Assembly: GCA_030407085.1 (NCBI GenBank)
Contig: CM059587.1
Coordinates: forward strand, 47,268,501-47,332,500
Direction of reading: 5' to 3'
DNA: 64,000 bases
DNA from: Trichopria drosophilae
Lineage: Eukaryota; Arthropoda; Insecta; Hymenoptera; Diapriidae
Every line of letters begins with the position of its first letter. Within the stretch, counting starts at the first letter, position 1. This document shows, one piece after another, positions 32,618 to 44,722 of this stretch. The notes beneath the pieces were generated by a model. The model was not told where the DNA came from, did no database searches, and worked only from the letters and a program-made list of their open reading frames with translations. The position numbers were made by a program, and so were the translations under genes.

Positions 32618-32750
32618 GTGAGAGGCAAGGGGACTCACTTCCAAAAAGCACCCCAATTCGTGAGAGGCAAGGGGACTCACTTTCAAAAAGCACCCCAATG
32701 GGATGAGAACCCTATCACGTCCGCGTCGTTCATCCTGGGTACTGCTAAGA
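32618..32750 (+). other. Conserved noncoding block downstream of element A transposase
   Basis: GTGAGAGGCAAGGGGACTCA begins at 32618 and again at 32660 (a 42-bp tandem duplication). It is followed by 'agcaccccaa', then 'cacgtccgcgtcgtt' and 'catcctgggtactgctaaga'. Element B has one copy of the same series at 52763-52855. GTGAG/CTCAC can pair as a small hairpin. It lies about 210 bp after the transposase stop in A. Its role is unknown; a minus-strand frame crosses it but is broken in B. Confidence 0.7.
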
Positions 32751-33459
32751 AGGGCATGATTTTTAGATGCATCTGCATCGAAAACAAAACTCGCTCCGAA
32801 TTGACGATACAAAATCAACATCACTTCAAGAGCTGCGGGAAATGTCGGAAGAGAAACACGACCATCTAACTTTACGGATAATAGTGCCTCCTGGCGATGG
32901 CAACAGCTGTTACATATACGGTTCAGAGGTCGTAACTTCTTAAATCCGAAGGTTGCAATAATTAATTAAAGGACTTGTGTTTATACTCATATTATAACAC
33001 TATACCCCTACTAGAGATAAGCTATTCTATGTTTAACCGATTTTCGACATTATTTTGGTACTAAACAATTTTTAATTTAGCTTTGTCATCCACCAGATTC
33101 GTATTGTACGACCCCAAAACTCCCCGAGGAACAAGTTTCAACCACTCCCAATCACTTTTTAAAAATTCATCCGCCACTTTGGATCCGCCATTTTGAATCT
33201 TTAAAATTTAAGTTCAGAATCGTATTCTACGACCCCGAGAACCACCGAGAAACAAGTTTCAGCAACATCCGATCACTTTTTACAAATTCATCCGCCATTT
33301 TGAATTTCAAAATTCTGATACGAGATTCGTAATTGGAGCATCCAATAACAAAGAAATAAATTCTAAAATGGTATTTTTCTTGGGCACAAAAAACTGTATG
33401 AAAGGTTTTTACTCTCGTTTTCAAAAGTGTGGTCTTTCTAAGCACCGTATTGGAGCCGC
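32751..33459 (-). repeat. Right inner part of element A with inverted subterminal repeat
   Basis: 33110-33300 holds about two inverted units of the 121-bp repeat. 33300-33459 is the inverse of 28125-28274 ('gtattggagccgc' pairs with 'gcggctccaatac'). 32751-33100 is AT-rich with no feature recognised. Confidence 0.75.
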
Positions 33460-34450
33460 TATAAACCCTCCTTGGAAGGGTAAACGCAAAATAATTGTTC
33501 GACACAAATGATTTTTCTAAGATCGATTTGATTTATTTTAAGTACTCGTCACGGAGATTACAAAATTATCCTATTTCACGGTTAATTGTCACGGGCTCAA
33601 ATCTCGCGAATCGGATGGTTACTCACAAATGACCGCAGGAAAGCTATCGCGGAGGCGCGAGAGTAATCCACGCACGATTTGGAACACTAGACCACGGGGG
33701 AGGGGGGGGGCGCAATCACAATTTCAATCCCACTGGTTACTCACAAAAACTGTTGTGCCGTCCGGCTGCTGGACCGAAAGTCGGGGTCCAGAGGTGGCCG
33801 CTCCGGATGAGTCTGGACGGGGCCTGGAATTGGCGTCCTCGCCTCGGTGAGTCCGGGGTGGTACCACTACTCGACGTCTTGTGTATTCCTGCGGGATCCG
33901 GCACTGCACCCTTACGCGCGACGACAACTGCACCGGAACTTTTACGCAAAGGGCTGTCTCAACAACGCAAAGGGCTGTACTCAACTCCAAACGGCGGCAT
34001 TCAGTTGAACTGCGCAAAGGGCTTTCCTCGACTCTCTACAATCTCGCGATCCGCGATGGAATAGCGTCTCCGTCGATTCTCCGCGTGGCGCCACCTCGGG
34101 GCCTGATGTCGGGGTGATCCGTGGAAGGAGGGAGAAGCGCGGCAGCCGCGCCGCCCGCTCGTACCGGCTTCTCCTTCGGAGAGGGAGAGAGAGAGATACT
34201 CGATCGAGTCAATCGGCTCGGCTTCCATTTGCGGAGAGAAAGAGAGAAACGTCTCGGCGTCACTCGGCTCCGTCTGTGTGGGAGGAACTCCCGACGGCGA
34301 CTGCCGAGAGGAGCGACGGCGGGGAGGTATGAACCTCCATGAAGCATATCCCCGGTACGGCGGGTGAGAGCAGCGGCGAATAGGGGGAAGGATTCCCCCG
34401 GAACGCTCTCCCCGGTTGGAGTTACCGGCTCGATCTGTGACTACGTCACA
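33460..34450. mobile_element. Solo LTR, 991 bp, CCGC target-site duplication
   Basis: Inserted into the right inverted repeat of element A, splitting 'ggagccgccatttt'. CCGC occurs at 33456-33459 and 34451-34454. The uninterrupted sequence can be read in the left arm at 28125-28140. It begins TATAAACC, where TG is expected, and ends GACTACGTCACA. It is related to the solo LTR at 30385-31292. The open frames in it, on both strands, are shadows. Confidence 0.85.
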
Positions 34451-34587
34451 CCGCCATTTTGAATTTTCAAAAATACCACACGGAAATTAAAAGTAGATAT
34501 ACTGAGCTAAATTTTAAGCCCTGAAACAATTTTTTTGGCGGTAATGAATTTTGGCCAGCCAAGTGATCCGGTTGACGTAGAATGCCC

Positions 34588-36962
34588 GATATATATAATA
34601 AAAATTGTGTAGGTATTTTATTGTAATCATAACTTTATTTATATATGTAATACATAATATTTTAACTTTCTCTCGTTAAAACTGAAATATACTGAACAAC
34701 TTGAGATAAAATTTAATAAAATAGGTGAGGTCGGATTATACAATAGGTAAAATGAATGTCACACTATTGTGGATACATTTTCCATCAAGACCAATTCTAC
34801 TTCTTGAATAGTATCATTCTTCAAGTCGATTAATCTAAAAAGGGGTACTTAAATTCACTTTTATTAAGACATAAATACAGTAATCACTTTCATATTAATA
34901 ACACAATCTACAAACAAAAATACTAACAGAATTTACTTCTCATTTCAGATATATATCATTGAAGTAGTACTGCAACCCGGTCAACCACTGATACTGAAGT
35001 GTATATGATAAATGATAAAAGTGATAATTGATTGATAACCCATACTTAGGTTTCCCTGTGTCTTACAGAGAAAGCATTCTTGCTTTATTTATGTATCAAC
35101 CGGAATGCAGGAAAATTGACGGAGGACAAATTTCATGGCTTATTGCAAACAATTTATTTCTATTACATAACTGCTGTACGTACTTAAATAAAAAATATTA
35201 TTTCTACGACACGATGACTGTTTCTATTATATTATTTTATCATAATTACTTTCCTAAAGAACATTTCGTGCCAAGTATACCCTCATAAATAAGCAACAGT
35301 ATTTGTACATATAAATAAATATAAATTTTATTGTAAAAATAAAGTAGTTATAAAAGTGATTATTTCTAATATAATATTTTCACAATTTTCAAATGCAAAG
35401 TTTAGATGTCCTTCGATTTATAGATCCCAAAACTGAAATTTTGATGCTTTCGGTGGGCTCACTTGGTATAAAACTTGCCCTTTGAACAATGCCTATTCAG
35501 TTTCTGACCAATTTAAACAGTTTAAATTATGTATGCGTTACTTCCACTTAGGACATTCTTTTAGTTGCCTGTTACACTACGCAGTCTGTTCGATGTCCAG
35601 AATCCATCATGTCTTCCTGAATCCTGATTGTCCTGAATCCTCATAAAGGGTAAGGATAAAGGATAAAGGAAAGGAATTATCCCCCGCTTTAATGACATTT
35701 TTTAGCCTATTCGCGGGTCGGCTCTCGGGTGGATTGGTCGGACAGACTTTCAAAGACATTACAAGACAATACTTTTTTTTTTTAGACAAACACAAGGATC
35801 ACTCACCCAGAGCCAGTCCCCCCATTACTGCGCACCGTAGAGCGACTTGACCCCTCTGTATCGCATTTGTACGGGGTCTGGGAAAACTACGGAAAACCCA
35901 GACAGATACAGTCGACAAACTATTTTATCATCAGGGGTTACCCTCTGATGGTAAAGCAGCCGTGTCTCCCACTCAGCAATCGGCCTGCTATCTTTGCCGT
36001 AGCGGGCGCAACGCTAGTTTTTTTATTTCTCATAGTCACCCTTCCAAGTATGGATCCCTATCAGGAACCTTTCACTTGAAAGAGAGACTGTGCGTCGCAC
36101 CGACCACAGGGCAATTGCTGTTCCTGAATCCTCATTGTCACACCAAGATGTCTTCGACTAAGTCTGTGAAGTTGGTCTACTCCTTCTAATGAAACTTATT
36201 GTGTAATTTGAGTAATCAACTTACAATTTGTATCGAACGTACATTAGTATTTTGTAAGCAATTTTCTTTTTATCATATTCGAAAATCCGAAATGTATATT
36301 TGAAATTATGAGCTTACCTCTTATACCGTAAAGTCCTACAAATACAGAAAACCCGATATGGGCTTCCGGAATTATAGAGTCTATTCATAGGTTATTTTTA
36401 TGCAACTGCATATTTTAAGAGAAAACACAATTTTAATGTAATAAGCAAATGAATTAACAATAAAAAAGATTTCTGAAAATATTTGTCGCAGAAAATATAA
36501 CCTCAAAAATATTCATGTTAAACGTCAATATCGCGAATTGCTCTCAATATTTTCGAATTCAAAATAATTCCTGACAATTCCGAACTTAAATAAATTAAAT
36601 AATCTTCATTTCAATACGTTGATAAGTATTGAAATAAATTCAGAGTGAATTACGATTCGAGTATATTCAGAAAGCAATGTTTTAATTTTTTTTGCATGAA
36701 TTGAAATAAATTCAACGTAGAAACCGATGTTGAAGCATACAGAAATATTAAGAACGTACATTTCCAATTCATTTACATGAATTCAAACATGTCAAGCATA
36801 GTATGGGAATTCCAGAATATTCAGTGGCAAATTTTTCAATATATGTACGTAGAGTCAAAATAATTCGGAATTAAGAAAGATTGAAGAAGGTTCAGAAATT
36901 GAATTCAGATATCGATTGCTGAATTACTATGAATATACTTCAATCGATTTTCGTTTGCTTGG
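34588..36962. other. No gene seen; 'gattcagaa'-rich segment at 36600-36962
   Basis: 34588-35590 is AT-rich. 35590-36190 is richer in GC and contains 'ctgaatcctcat' at both ends (35633 and 36124), possibly a small insert, but nothing is recognised. 36600-36962 repeats 'gaattgaaataaattcag'-like text and ends with the inverse of CAGCAAACGAAAATCGATT, matching the loop at 27768. That pair may mark the two ends of an element enclosing A. Confidence 0.4.
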
Positions 36963-37244
36963 TAGTTAACTACTTACGATTACAATGTGGAAGTAACAAA
37001 AATCTGTCAAATATAATAACGTTTCTTGCAGTGTGATTATCTAAATCACTATTGTAAACGGAATTAAATAGTCATGTCGGTTAGGCTACATACAATTTTT
37101 AATCAAGAGGTATACCGTTAGTTAGTATTAAAATACATTTACGCTTGTACTTGTTGGGTTTTCAGAATGAATTCCTTTCCATAGTCGTGTAAATGTTACA
37201 TCACAAGAATGTTTACACGACTCGATCTGATGTACGGGTATTCG
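36963..37244 (-). repeat. Right arm of the 11.8-kb-spanning inverted repeat
   Basis: Inverse of 25471-25753. Begins TAGTTAACTA and ends near 'gtacgggtattcg'. Confidence 0.8.
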
Positions 37245-37305
37245 CAGGCGGAATAGGTCATTATTAGAATTTTATGTTCACTTTTACAATACGGTTCCTA
37301 ACCTA

Positions 37306-38515
37306 CGACGTATTTCCACATAGACACTGTGAAGCGGCTATGATGTAGCCATAGCTGACCTTTAATGTAGGCGAAACTTTTGAAATTTGTTCTTCGACAT
37401 TCCTCACATGATAATACTAATGTGTAACAGCCAGCACTTTTCAATATTTATGATCTAATTTCGTAAGATCACACATTAGAAAGAGGCCGTTTGCAATGAC
37501 CATCTAAAGAGGCAGGACATTTTTAATAACAATATCAGGGGTCGGCGTCAGGCCTTTTAACGCGTTGAGACTTGCTTAGCGGCTTTTCTACATTAATTTC
37601 AAAATCGACTAAGCAGTTTTGGGGGAAGGGACTCGACGGTTTTGTCTGTATTGGAGATCATTGAGATACGCTAAATAATCTGTCAGCAGCTGTAACCCTC
37701 TGTACCGTAATGCATTGAATAATTGTCTCAAACGATATCTTCACTCTATTTTGGAATGTGAGCCCTTACGAATGAATTGATTTTCTCAATCTTTTCGGTG
37801 AATTCTCGAATGAAGTTGCAAAACTGATCCTCAGTAGCGTCTTCTTTAAGAGTGTTGTAAACCCTCTTCAGGGCCTGTTCCCAGGACGAAAAAATCTTCT
37901 TAATATCTACCATATTGATGTAGAAATACAATATTTGAAATAGAGGTGCTTACGTGATGTCAAACATAGACACAGGAACGCGACATTCCTTTGAAACGAT
38001 AATTTAGAAATATTTGAATTAGACTGCCACCTTTCTATTACATCACGGATTGCCTAAATTTGGGAAAGAGAAAATGTTTTGAAGATATTGTGCAATGACC
38101 TTTTAAACGCGTCTGGACCAGTATACAATTTCGAAAGTTTCAGGAAAACAAATGTACGGTGAATAAGTGATTGACGGAGAATCGACGACCGTGTAAAGGG
38201 TATAATGTTAAAGTAAATGGATCTAACAAAGAGTATGCGAGAGCGAGAGAGATGGTAGTAGGACGCACGAGGAAAAGGTCATTTTACTTTCGCTTTCAAT
38301 AAGGTTCCTAGCTTACGATGTATTTCCACATAAACACGGAGATGTGACTACAATGTAGCAATATCTGACCTTTCATGAAGGCGACTTTTGAAATTTGTTT
38401 TTCTTCAATCCACATGGCAATATTACATTGGAATGTGTGAATTAGGCAGCCTCCTTTTTATTGCGTCACGATTGCCGAAATTTGGGAAAGAGAAAATGTT
38501 TTTCATTCGACAATG
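37306..38515 (+). repeat. Diverged ~1-kb direct duplication
   Basis: 37306-37425 ('ttcctaacctacgacgtatt...') resembles 38306-38415. 38035-38085 ('tttgggaaagagaaaatgtt') resembles 38455-38510. A 61-residue minus-strand frame at 37746-37931 (DIKKIFSSWEQALKRVYN...) lies between; it has no recognised domain and is not called as a gene. Confidence 0.55.
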
Positions 38516-41114
38516 TAACGCAATGCATACATTAAATTACCTATGCTTTTCGACCTTCACAGCTTTCGAAACTTATAATAATAATACATAAAATTGTTTA
38601 TAATAACCGCCTTTCACTCATAACCTTCTTACGGCCCAATTGCGCAATCCTTCCATCATATCACCGAAGGGAGGTGGGGTGGGGTGGGGGAGCAGAACCC
38701 GCTTAGCCTATCTACTGAACTGCAAACATTATTCTATAATTGCAATGAAAGTAATCATTACATTTCAGTGACGAGTAATAAAGGAAAGTAAAAAATGTAC
38801 TCGCTCACTTATAGGGTTGGCTTTTAACCAATTTGAAGTTTCTTCTCTCATAGACCGAATTCGTGAAGAATAGACAATAGAAATAAAAATTTTTTTTTTC
38901 AAATGGTAGTAACTGGACATGCACGGAACTTAAAGTTTGTAATTGTAATGAAAAATACAATATTTCCAATTTATTCGCGATAATTCGTTCTAGTTCTCAA
39001 ATTAACACACGTATTTTAAATCCGCAGAAGAAAATTTGCTGGAACATTTTAACGATATGAAAAACAAAATTTTGTTCATAAATTTTCAATAAAAAGCCAT
39101 TGACAAAAAGATCAACAAAATCATTCAATTCTTTCCTTTCATGATTCGTAACATTTACAGAAAATTTTCAAAAATTGTAAACCATGTACCTTTAAATTTT
39201 TTAAGATTCTGCAATTAAAATAAGCTGCGATTGAATTGAAAAAAATTATTTTTTGCTGAGTTACAGTACATTCAATATGAATGTCATTTATTACAAAAAT
39301 CAGAACATTTTATATTTTTCCGCTATATCTTGTGAGAAAAAAACATTTGAAGGTGTGCTAATCGCCATCCTATTTCGAAGTTTATACCCACGTAACATAC
39401 ATCTTGTAACGATCATAACTTCTTCCGTAATTCAAATCTCGCGCCTAAATGGCGAAAGGGGACGTAGTCTGCGAGCGGCATCTTGCGGAAAAGGAACGTA
39501 CTATCGCGTCTGTACTAAAATTTCGCGATGATGAGGTTATGCGTATGTTGGTAGCCATGATGACGCGATATTACAATTATACATGTACAGTACAAATGTG
39601 TGAGTCTGCTTTGATTTTCAAATGTTTTCATGTGAATAAGAACAATACTAGAAAGTTCGAGAAAGATGTGTAATTGAACTTTATCGAGAACAAATACCGA
39701 AACGTGCTCCGGCACTTCCTTTTCGACACTCAGACAAGGTGCAGCTAGCAGCTTTCCCGGTTATATACATATATTTATTATATACATATATTGTAATTAA
39801 CTTGGATAATTACAAGTAATTTATCGTATTCATAGCGGAATTACGGCAAGACGAACTCTATGGAATCATCGTAACATTGGAAAACATCTTCCAATTTTCG
39901 AGATGAAATTCACGAATTCCGGAAGTCACGTTTAGAAGGACGCTTCCACGTGACAAAGTTCAATTAGGCAATAATCTCGAAAATGCTGCTACTTCATTCA
40001 ACTTCCTAGTCGTCTTCACCTTGTGTAAATGGTTATTCGTGACTCGAAGGGAAAATCCCCAATTGATAAGGTATTTATGGGAATTATATCATTTCGGAGG
40101 ATGTGAATGGATATTATGTAATCGACAAATAAGATAAAATAAACAACGTTGTTTTAATTTAAACAGACTTAATGGAAGTGCGGGATCCGTTACCTAATGA
40201 CCAAAAAATTATTATTGTATACATTTACGCGAACACTCTGAATGTGTTCAGACGACGATAATTATTCTTTAAATAAATGTTGTGAATAAAATTCAATGTG
40301 CGAGAATCGTGTATGGAAGAATGAGATACGCGATAGTGGTATTTATGTCATCTAGCCGAGCAACTAAAATGTTGTAATTGTGACAATTATTTCGATTCCG
40401 ATTCATTTTCGATTATTAATTTTATACTTATATTATGTAAAATTGAAAATAAATAGAAATCGTAGAATGCAAGTGTTTAGATAAATTATGTTCTCAAAAT
40501 ATTCTTAAAAAATATCAAACATAATATTTTAGATAATATATTCTAGAAATACATTAAGAAGAATATTAAAAACAAAATATTTTTGATATACATATTATTT
40601 GAAATGAAATGTTTTAAATTCAATATTCTATGAACATTTTATCTGTGACCTCACATTAATTTATAAATTTATTGAATAACGTATACTTGTTCTAAGTAAA
40701 ACATGTATTTTTAAAAATAAATAAAGTAAAAGTAAAAGTGCATAGATGGAAACGGCGGGCCCCAGATTTGCTGAGGCGCGTCGAATTTTTTTTTGGCACG
40801 CCGCAGGTACTGGTGGTAGAGTTTCTGGCTGGGAAATGGAGAGAGTAGTGTTCTTTGACCGCATCCCCAACAGAAAGATCGATAGCGATTTTCTGTTCTA
40901 CATTCGTTACAAATATATCAGAAAGATGAAATGGTTATTTTCGTAGGTGGGCTTCAAGTGCGATTTTACGCCCGGTGGCGATTGTCGCGCCCGATGGACA
41001 GCTGAGTCGGCCCAAGGGTATCATCGATCGCCTGGGCGTATACCAGATGTAAAAAAAAGAAGAAATATAAATAACAGACGATAATTTTTATAATAGTCGT
41101 CAATTATTAAATTT
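38516..41114. other. No gene seen; AT-rich spacer
   Basis: Only short frames (for example 39253-39673 and 40661-40946). A local inverted 'tatacatatattta' repeat lies near 39763-39792. Nothing recognised. Confidence 0.5.
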
Positions 41115-41489
41115 TGTTTTCCGAATGATGTAGGTCCAGGTCGAGTATACAAAAAGAGTCACATTAAAACACACAAACTAATTTATTTTCTGAGCGTTCG
41201 TATAGATTGGTGTTTCTATAATTTTGGTGTACGTCACAAACACGATTCGAATGCACTGAGACATCGAACAAGACTACCGGTGTCGACGCGTCGCTTCGTC
41301 GATGACGAACGGACGGGAGATCGAGGGGGACTTAGCGTCGAATATTGCCGACAGCAGCCGATAGGGGTCGAATCGAAGGCAAGCGCCAGCGCCGTAACCG
41401 TCGCGACTTTAGGGTACCGAATCGTAGGCCAAAAACGCCGATCGGCCATAAAGGACGATCGGTCGTCCTGCAATATGCATACTGCGACA
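41115..41489 (-). repeat. BEL/Pao 3' LTR
   Basis: 375 bp, matching 47766-48144 almost base for base. In element orientation it begins TGTCGCAG and ends GGAAAACA. It is preceded by a purine tract (41490-41502). Confidence 0.92.
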
Positions 41490-41502
41490 TACCGCCCCCC
41501 TT
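41490..41502 (-). promoter_or_regulatory. Polypurine tract
   Basis: The minus strand reads AAGGGGGGCGGTA immediately before the 3' LTR start TGTCGC. This is the expected place for the primer of second-strand synthesis. Confidence 0.7.
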
Positions 41503-41538
41503 GCGACCCATTAGGACTCGCAAAACTCACGAAACATA

Positions 41539-42880
41539 TCACCGGTTAAGACAAGGTTCGATTGACGGATTATTACAATGCAACGGTAGTAATATAATTT
41601 TGGTTATTGGTCGTACAAACACTGAAGCTGCGGTTCTCAGATGGACAACACGAACGAGTCCATCATTGCCTCGAATACATTTTACGATACGGGCTAAAGG
41701 CCATTTGGTAGGCGTTACATTAGGCATTCGCATTAAGATCAATTGACCGACGGTAACGTTTTCTTGTGGCCGCTGCCACTTAGTACGATGATGCAACGAC
41801 CGGAGGTAACCGGAGGACCACACTCTCCAAAATCTCTCCAGCAATTGCCGGTACAATTGCCAGCGCGTCAACCTATTCGTCTCAAGGTCGAGGAGCGACG
41901 GACTGGGTAGTGCTGACAACGAGGTGCCAATTAAGAAGTGGCCTGGTGTGAGAGCGCCGTAATCGGTCAGACTGTCAGTTAGAAGCATTAATGGCCTTGA
42001 GTTGAGACAGGCCTCTATCTCGCACAGAAGAGTGCTCAACTCCTCGGCAGTGGGAGTATGAGCGCCTAAACACGCTTTAAATGATACTTGGCACTAATGA
42101 CACCGGCCTCCCACAGTCCCCCGAAGCGAGGAGCAGCGGGAGGCAAAAAGTGCCAAGTGAGATCCCTGCTCAGAAGTGAATGGAATTCGGGATTTCGAAT
42201 AGCATTCTCGAACGCCTGCTTAAGCTCGGTATTCGCCCCATATAAGGTCGTTCCACGATCGCTGTAAACAACACTAGGAAGGTCTCGTCGACTAATAAAG
42301 CATTTAAACGCCGCTACAAACGCACCAGCAGAATAGTGGAAACTAATTCTAAATGTATAGCCTTTACCGAAAAACAGATGAAAACTGAGATGTACGCTGG
42401 ATAGGACTTTCGTCCACCGCCATAACGCACCTGCAGTGGGTCGGCATAATCTACGCCGCAATGTTGGAAAGGACGTTCCGGCCGAAGAACTCGAGGGGCT
42501 GGCAGATGCCCCATTAACTGCGTGGCAGTTTCAGCTTTGAGACGGGTGCATGTTACGCAATGAAATATTACGGAGCGGATAAGTTTCCGCGCTTGAAGGA
42601 TCCAGACCGTTTCACGCAATGTTTGCAGCGTAAGAGACACTCCTCCATGGAGACACCGTTGATGAGCGTCTCGCACTATAAGTCGAACAACTGGGTGCGC
42701 CTTGAGCGCAACTGGATGAGTGGCATCGTAGCTGAGCAACGCATGACCAAGCCGTCCGTCGATTCGTATAACGCCCTGTTCATCGATAAACGGGGATAAT
42801 GTTTTTAAAGGGCTATGACGAGGCAATGGCGAGTGAGATTGAAGAGCGGCTAGCTCGTCACCAAATAACGCAGACTGCAA
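41539..42880 (-). pseudogene. BEL/Pao integrase (zinc-binding, core, C-terminal domain)
   Basis: The first frame (42314-42880) has HPVVRLIVRDAHQRCLHGGV and FHCVTCTRL (HHCC zinc-binding domain), then FQHCGVDYADPLQV with the first catalytic Asp. A frameshift near 42330-42460 leads to the frame at 42066-42461: SVVYSDRGTTLYGAN (second Asp) and RFGGLWEAGV (catalytic Glu). A further break precedes 41539-42039 (CEIEACLNSRPLMLLTD, LTPGHFLIGTSL, RWQLYRQLLERFWRVWSSGY), the C-terminal domain typical of BEL/Pao integrases. It would insert the cDNA into the genome. The catalytic triad is visible, but at least two frame breaks separate the parts. Confidence 0.9.
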
Positions 42881-42980
42881 CCAGCGAAACCAAATAATCG
42901 AGGCTTGTTTAGCGTACGAAGAAGCAGGAGGATGATCAGGTTTCCATGGTCTTGTCCAACTTAAGAAATAAGTGGTGACC

Positions 42981-43883
42981 TTAAATCAGACGACACCAAG
43001 TTGAAAGGCGAGGTGCGAGGTCATCCAAAACATTTTCCTGGGGGCAGGACGTGAGAGTATGTATCCGTTTTTCGAGTGGAGCATCAGGACTTAACTCCAT
43101 CTCAGTATGAGGCCACTCACTGGGAGGCTTAGAGAGCCAGTCTGGGCCTGTTTTCCACAACGTAGACTCGACAAGCTCACGTGCTGATACACCACGTGAA
43201 GCCAAGTCCGCGGGATTATCACGCGATGGGACATGGTGCCATTGAGCCTCAGGGATAGTCGTCTGTATCTCCGACACATGATTCGCTACGATGGTGTGCC
43301 ATTTCGAAGGAGATTGAGAGAGCCACTCTAAGACAATCATGGCGTCTGTCCAGCAGTGGAGACTGAAGTTGATGAATTGAGGTATCCCCATAAGAGCTCG
43401 CAGAGAACGCGCCACAAGAACAGCCGCGTTCAGCTCCAAACGTGGGATGCTTAATTGCTTGAGTGGCGATATTCTGGTCTTAGCGTAAAGCAACACTACT
43501 GCAATTTCGCCAGAGTTAAATGTAATTCGGGAATAAATTACACCTGCGAATGCAATTTGAGATGCATCAGCGAAACCGTGTAGTTCGACGGACACGACAG
43601 CCGATCCTGTGCCGATCCAACGGGGGATTGTCATAGCCGTTAAGTGGTGCAGCTCATCAGCAATACGATTCCACGTAAATAAAACAGAGTCCGGGAGTGG
43701 GTCGTCCCAGTCCAGCTCTATAAGCCAGAGTTGTTGCATAAGTGCTTTTGCAGTGACGATGACGGGAGACGCCCAACCTAACGGATCATAAAATCGTGCG
43801 ATCTGCGAAGTCTCGATCAGGGTTCCAATAAACGCCCAATATTTTAAGGCCTTCGTTTGAGGAACGCGAAGGGTTCCAGGCAA
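42981..43883 (-). pseudogene. BEL/Pao RNase H region
   Basis: A long open frame from 43883: IARFYDPLGWASPVIVTAKA, then the RNase H acidic residues in ELHGFADASQIAFAGVIY (Asp), LKQLSIPRLELNAAVLVARS (Glu) and HCWTDAMIVLEWL (Asp), then HHVPSRDNPADLASRGVSA. This domain degrades the RNA strand during cDNA synthesis. It follows the RT palm with a frame change near 43790-43880, and the integrase frame begins about 100 bp downstream. It is the best preserved part of pol here. Confidence 0.9.
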
Positions 43884-44679
43884 GACCGTAATTTTCTGGA
43901 TTTATGTCGGAAAGTAGAGACGAATCATTACTCGCCCATTTACGTAAAGAAAAACCGCCACCTTGTAATAATGATTCTACATCTTTCCGTAGAGCGAGTG
44001 CAGCAACATCGTCGTCGGCTCCGAAAAGGCAGTCATCTACATATAGACTCATGAGCAGACTGGAGCGAGCTACTGGATATTTGTCGCCATCGTCGGCGAG
44101 TAACTGACGGAGTACCCGCATGGCCAAGAAAGGGGCGCTTGTTACGCCGAATGTAACGGTATTAAGACGATAATGAGATATCGGTTGCTCAGGAGAGAAA
44201 CGCTAGACAATCCGTTGGTGATCATGATCGCGTGGATCCACCCATATTTGTCTGTACATCTGACTAATGTCAGCACTAAAGGCAACATTATGTAAACGCC
44301 ACTGCGTTAAGACCTGTACAAGCTCAGTTTGCAATTTTGGACCTGTAAGATGGTGGTCATTTAGTGATGTAAAATTGGAGGTTTGGTTCGAGGCATTAAA
44401 AATTACTCGAAGAGGAGTTGTCGAGCTAGTCTCCTTTCTCACACCACGATGAGGCATGTAATAATGAGAGAGACTTTGATTGACGGGAAGAGCGAGGCTC
44501 ATATGTCCTTGATTGAGATAATCTGACAGGAAGTCAGAGTACATATGAAAGTCGTCAGGTTTACATAAGAGGCCACGTTCGAGCGATTTAAAAGAACTCA
44601 AAGCAGTGTTGTAAGACAACCCAAGACGTGGTTGACTATCGCGAAAGGGAAGACGTACAGAATAACGTCCTGAAGGCAC
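43786..44679 (-). pseudogene. BEL/Pao reverse transcriptase
   Basis: The upper frame (44203-44679) has YYMPHRGVRKETSSTTPLRV, IFNASNQTSNFTSLNDHHLTG and NVAFSADISQMYRQIWVDPR (motif A Asp). It ends with a stop right after DHDHQRIV. The lower frame (43786-44127) resumes MAMRVLRQLLADDGDKYPVA and has LMSLYVDDCLFG (YVDD motif C). The piece with motif B between 44127 and 44203 is out of frame. Copies element RNA into cDNA; inactive as written because of the stop and the frame change. Confidence 0.9.
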
Positions 44680-44722
44680 GCGGGAATGTGAGGCAAGAAA
44701 GTGAGCCTCGCACTGCTGATCT

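Larger units (their letters stand above)
27989..34587 (+). mobile_element. Element A: long-inverted-repeat DNA transposon, nested insertions
   Basis: The left end is GGGCATTCCACGT and the right end, inverted, is GGGCATTCTACGT. The inverted repeats include 27989-28395 on the left. On the right they cover 33110-33459 plus 34451-34587, split by a solo LTR. The interior carries a DDE-like transposase (31568-32404), an inverted fragment of the same gene (29395-29870), a conserved noncoding block (32618-32750), a 121-bp satellite (28274-29315) and another solo LTR (30385-31292). Removing the two LTRs leaves about 4.7 kb, close to the 4.9 kb of element B. The target-site duplication is unclear (ACAT on the left, ATAT on the right if one more base is included). 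Confidence 0.75.

Noticed and set aside
32585..32824. 79-codon minus-strand frame over the conserved block of element A, with LGCF...VSPLASH repeated
   Set aside because: The matching minus-strand reading in element B has frame changes in the VS..LASH part, so coding is not supported; kept as a possibility under the conserved-block finding.
33629..34347. Many overlapping 70-103-codon frames
   Set aside because: Shadows in the GC-rich second solo LTR; no domain and no conservation of frame with the first LTR.
35590..36190. GC-richer stretch with 'ctgaatcctcat' at both ends, considered as a small insertion or RNA gene
   Set aside because: No terminal structure, promoter box or RNA fold could be supported by eye.
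37746..37931. 61-codon minus-strand frame (DIKKIFSSWEQALKRVYN...)
   Set aside because: Looks protein-like but has no recognised domain, no splice context and no second copy; left as an observation only.
41110..41128. BEL/Pao left LTR first taken to start at TGTAGGTCC (41129)
   Set aside because: The match between LTRs continues outward to TGTTTTC (41115 and 47766). That boundary also puts the primer-binding site three bases from the LTR and gives a near-perfect 5-bp duplication.
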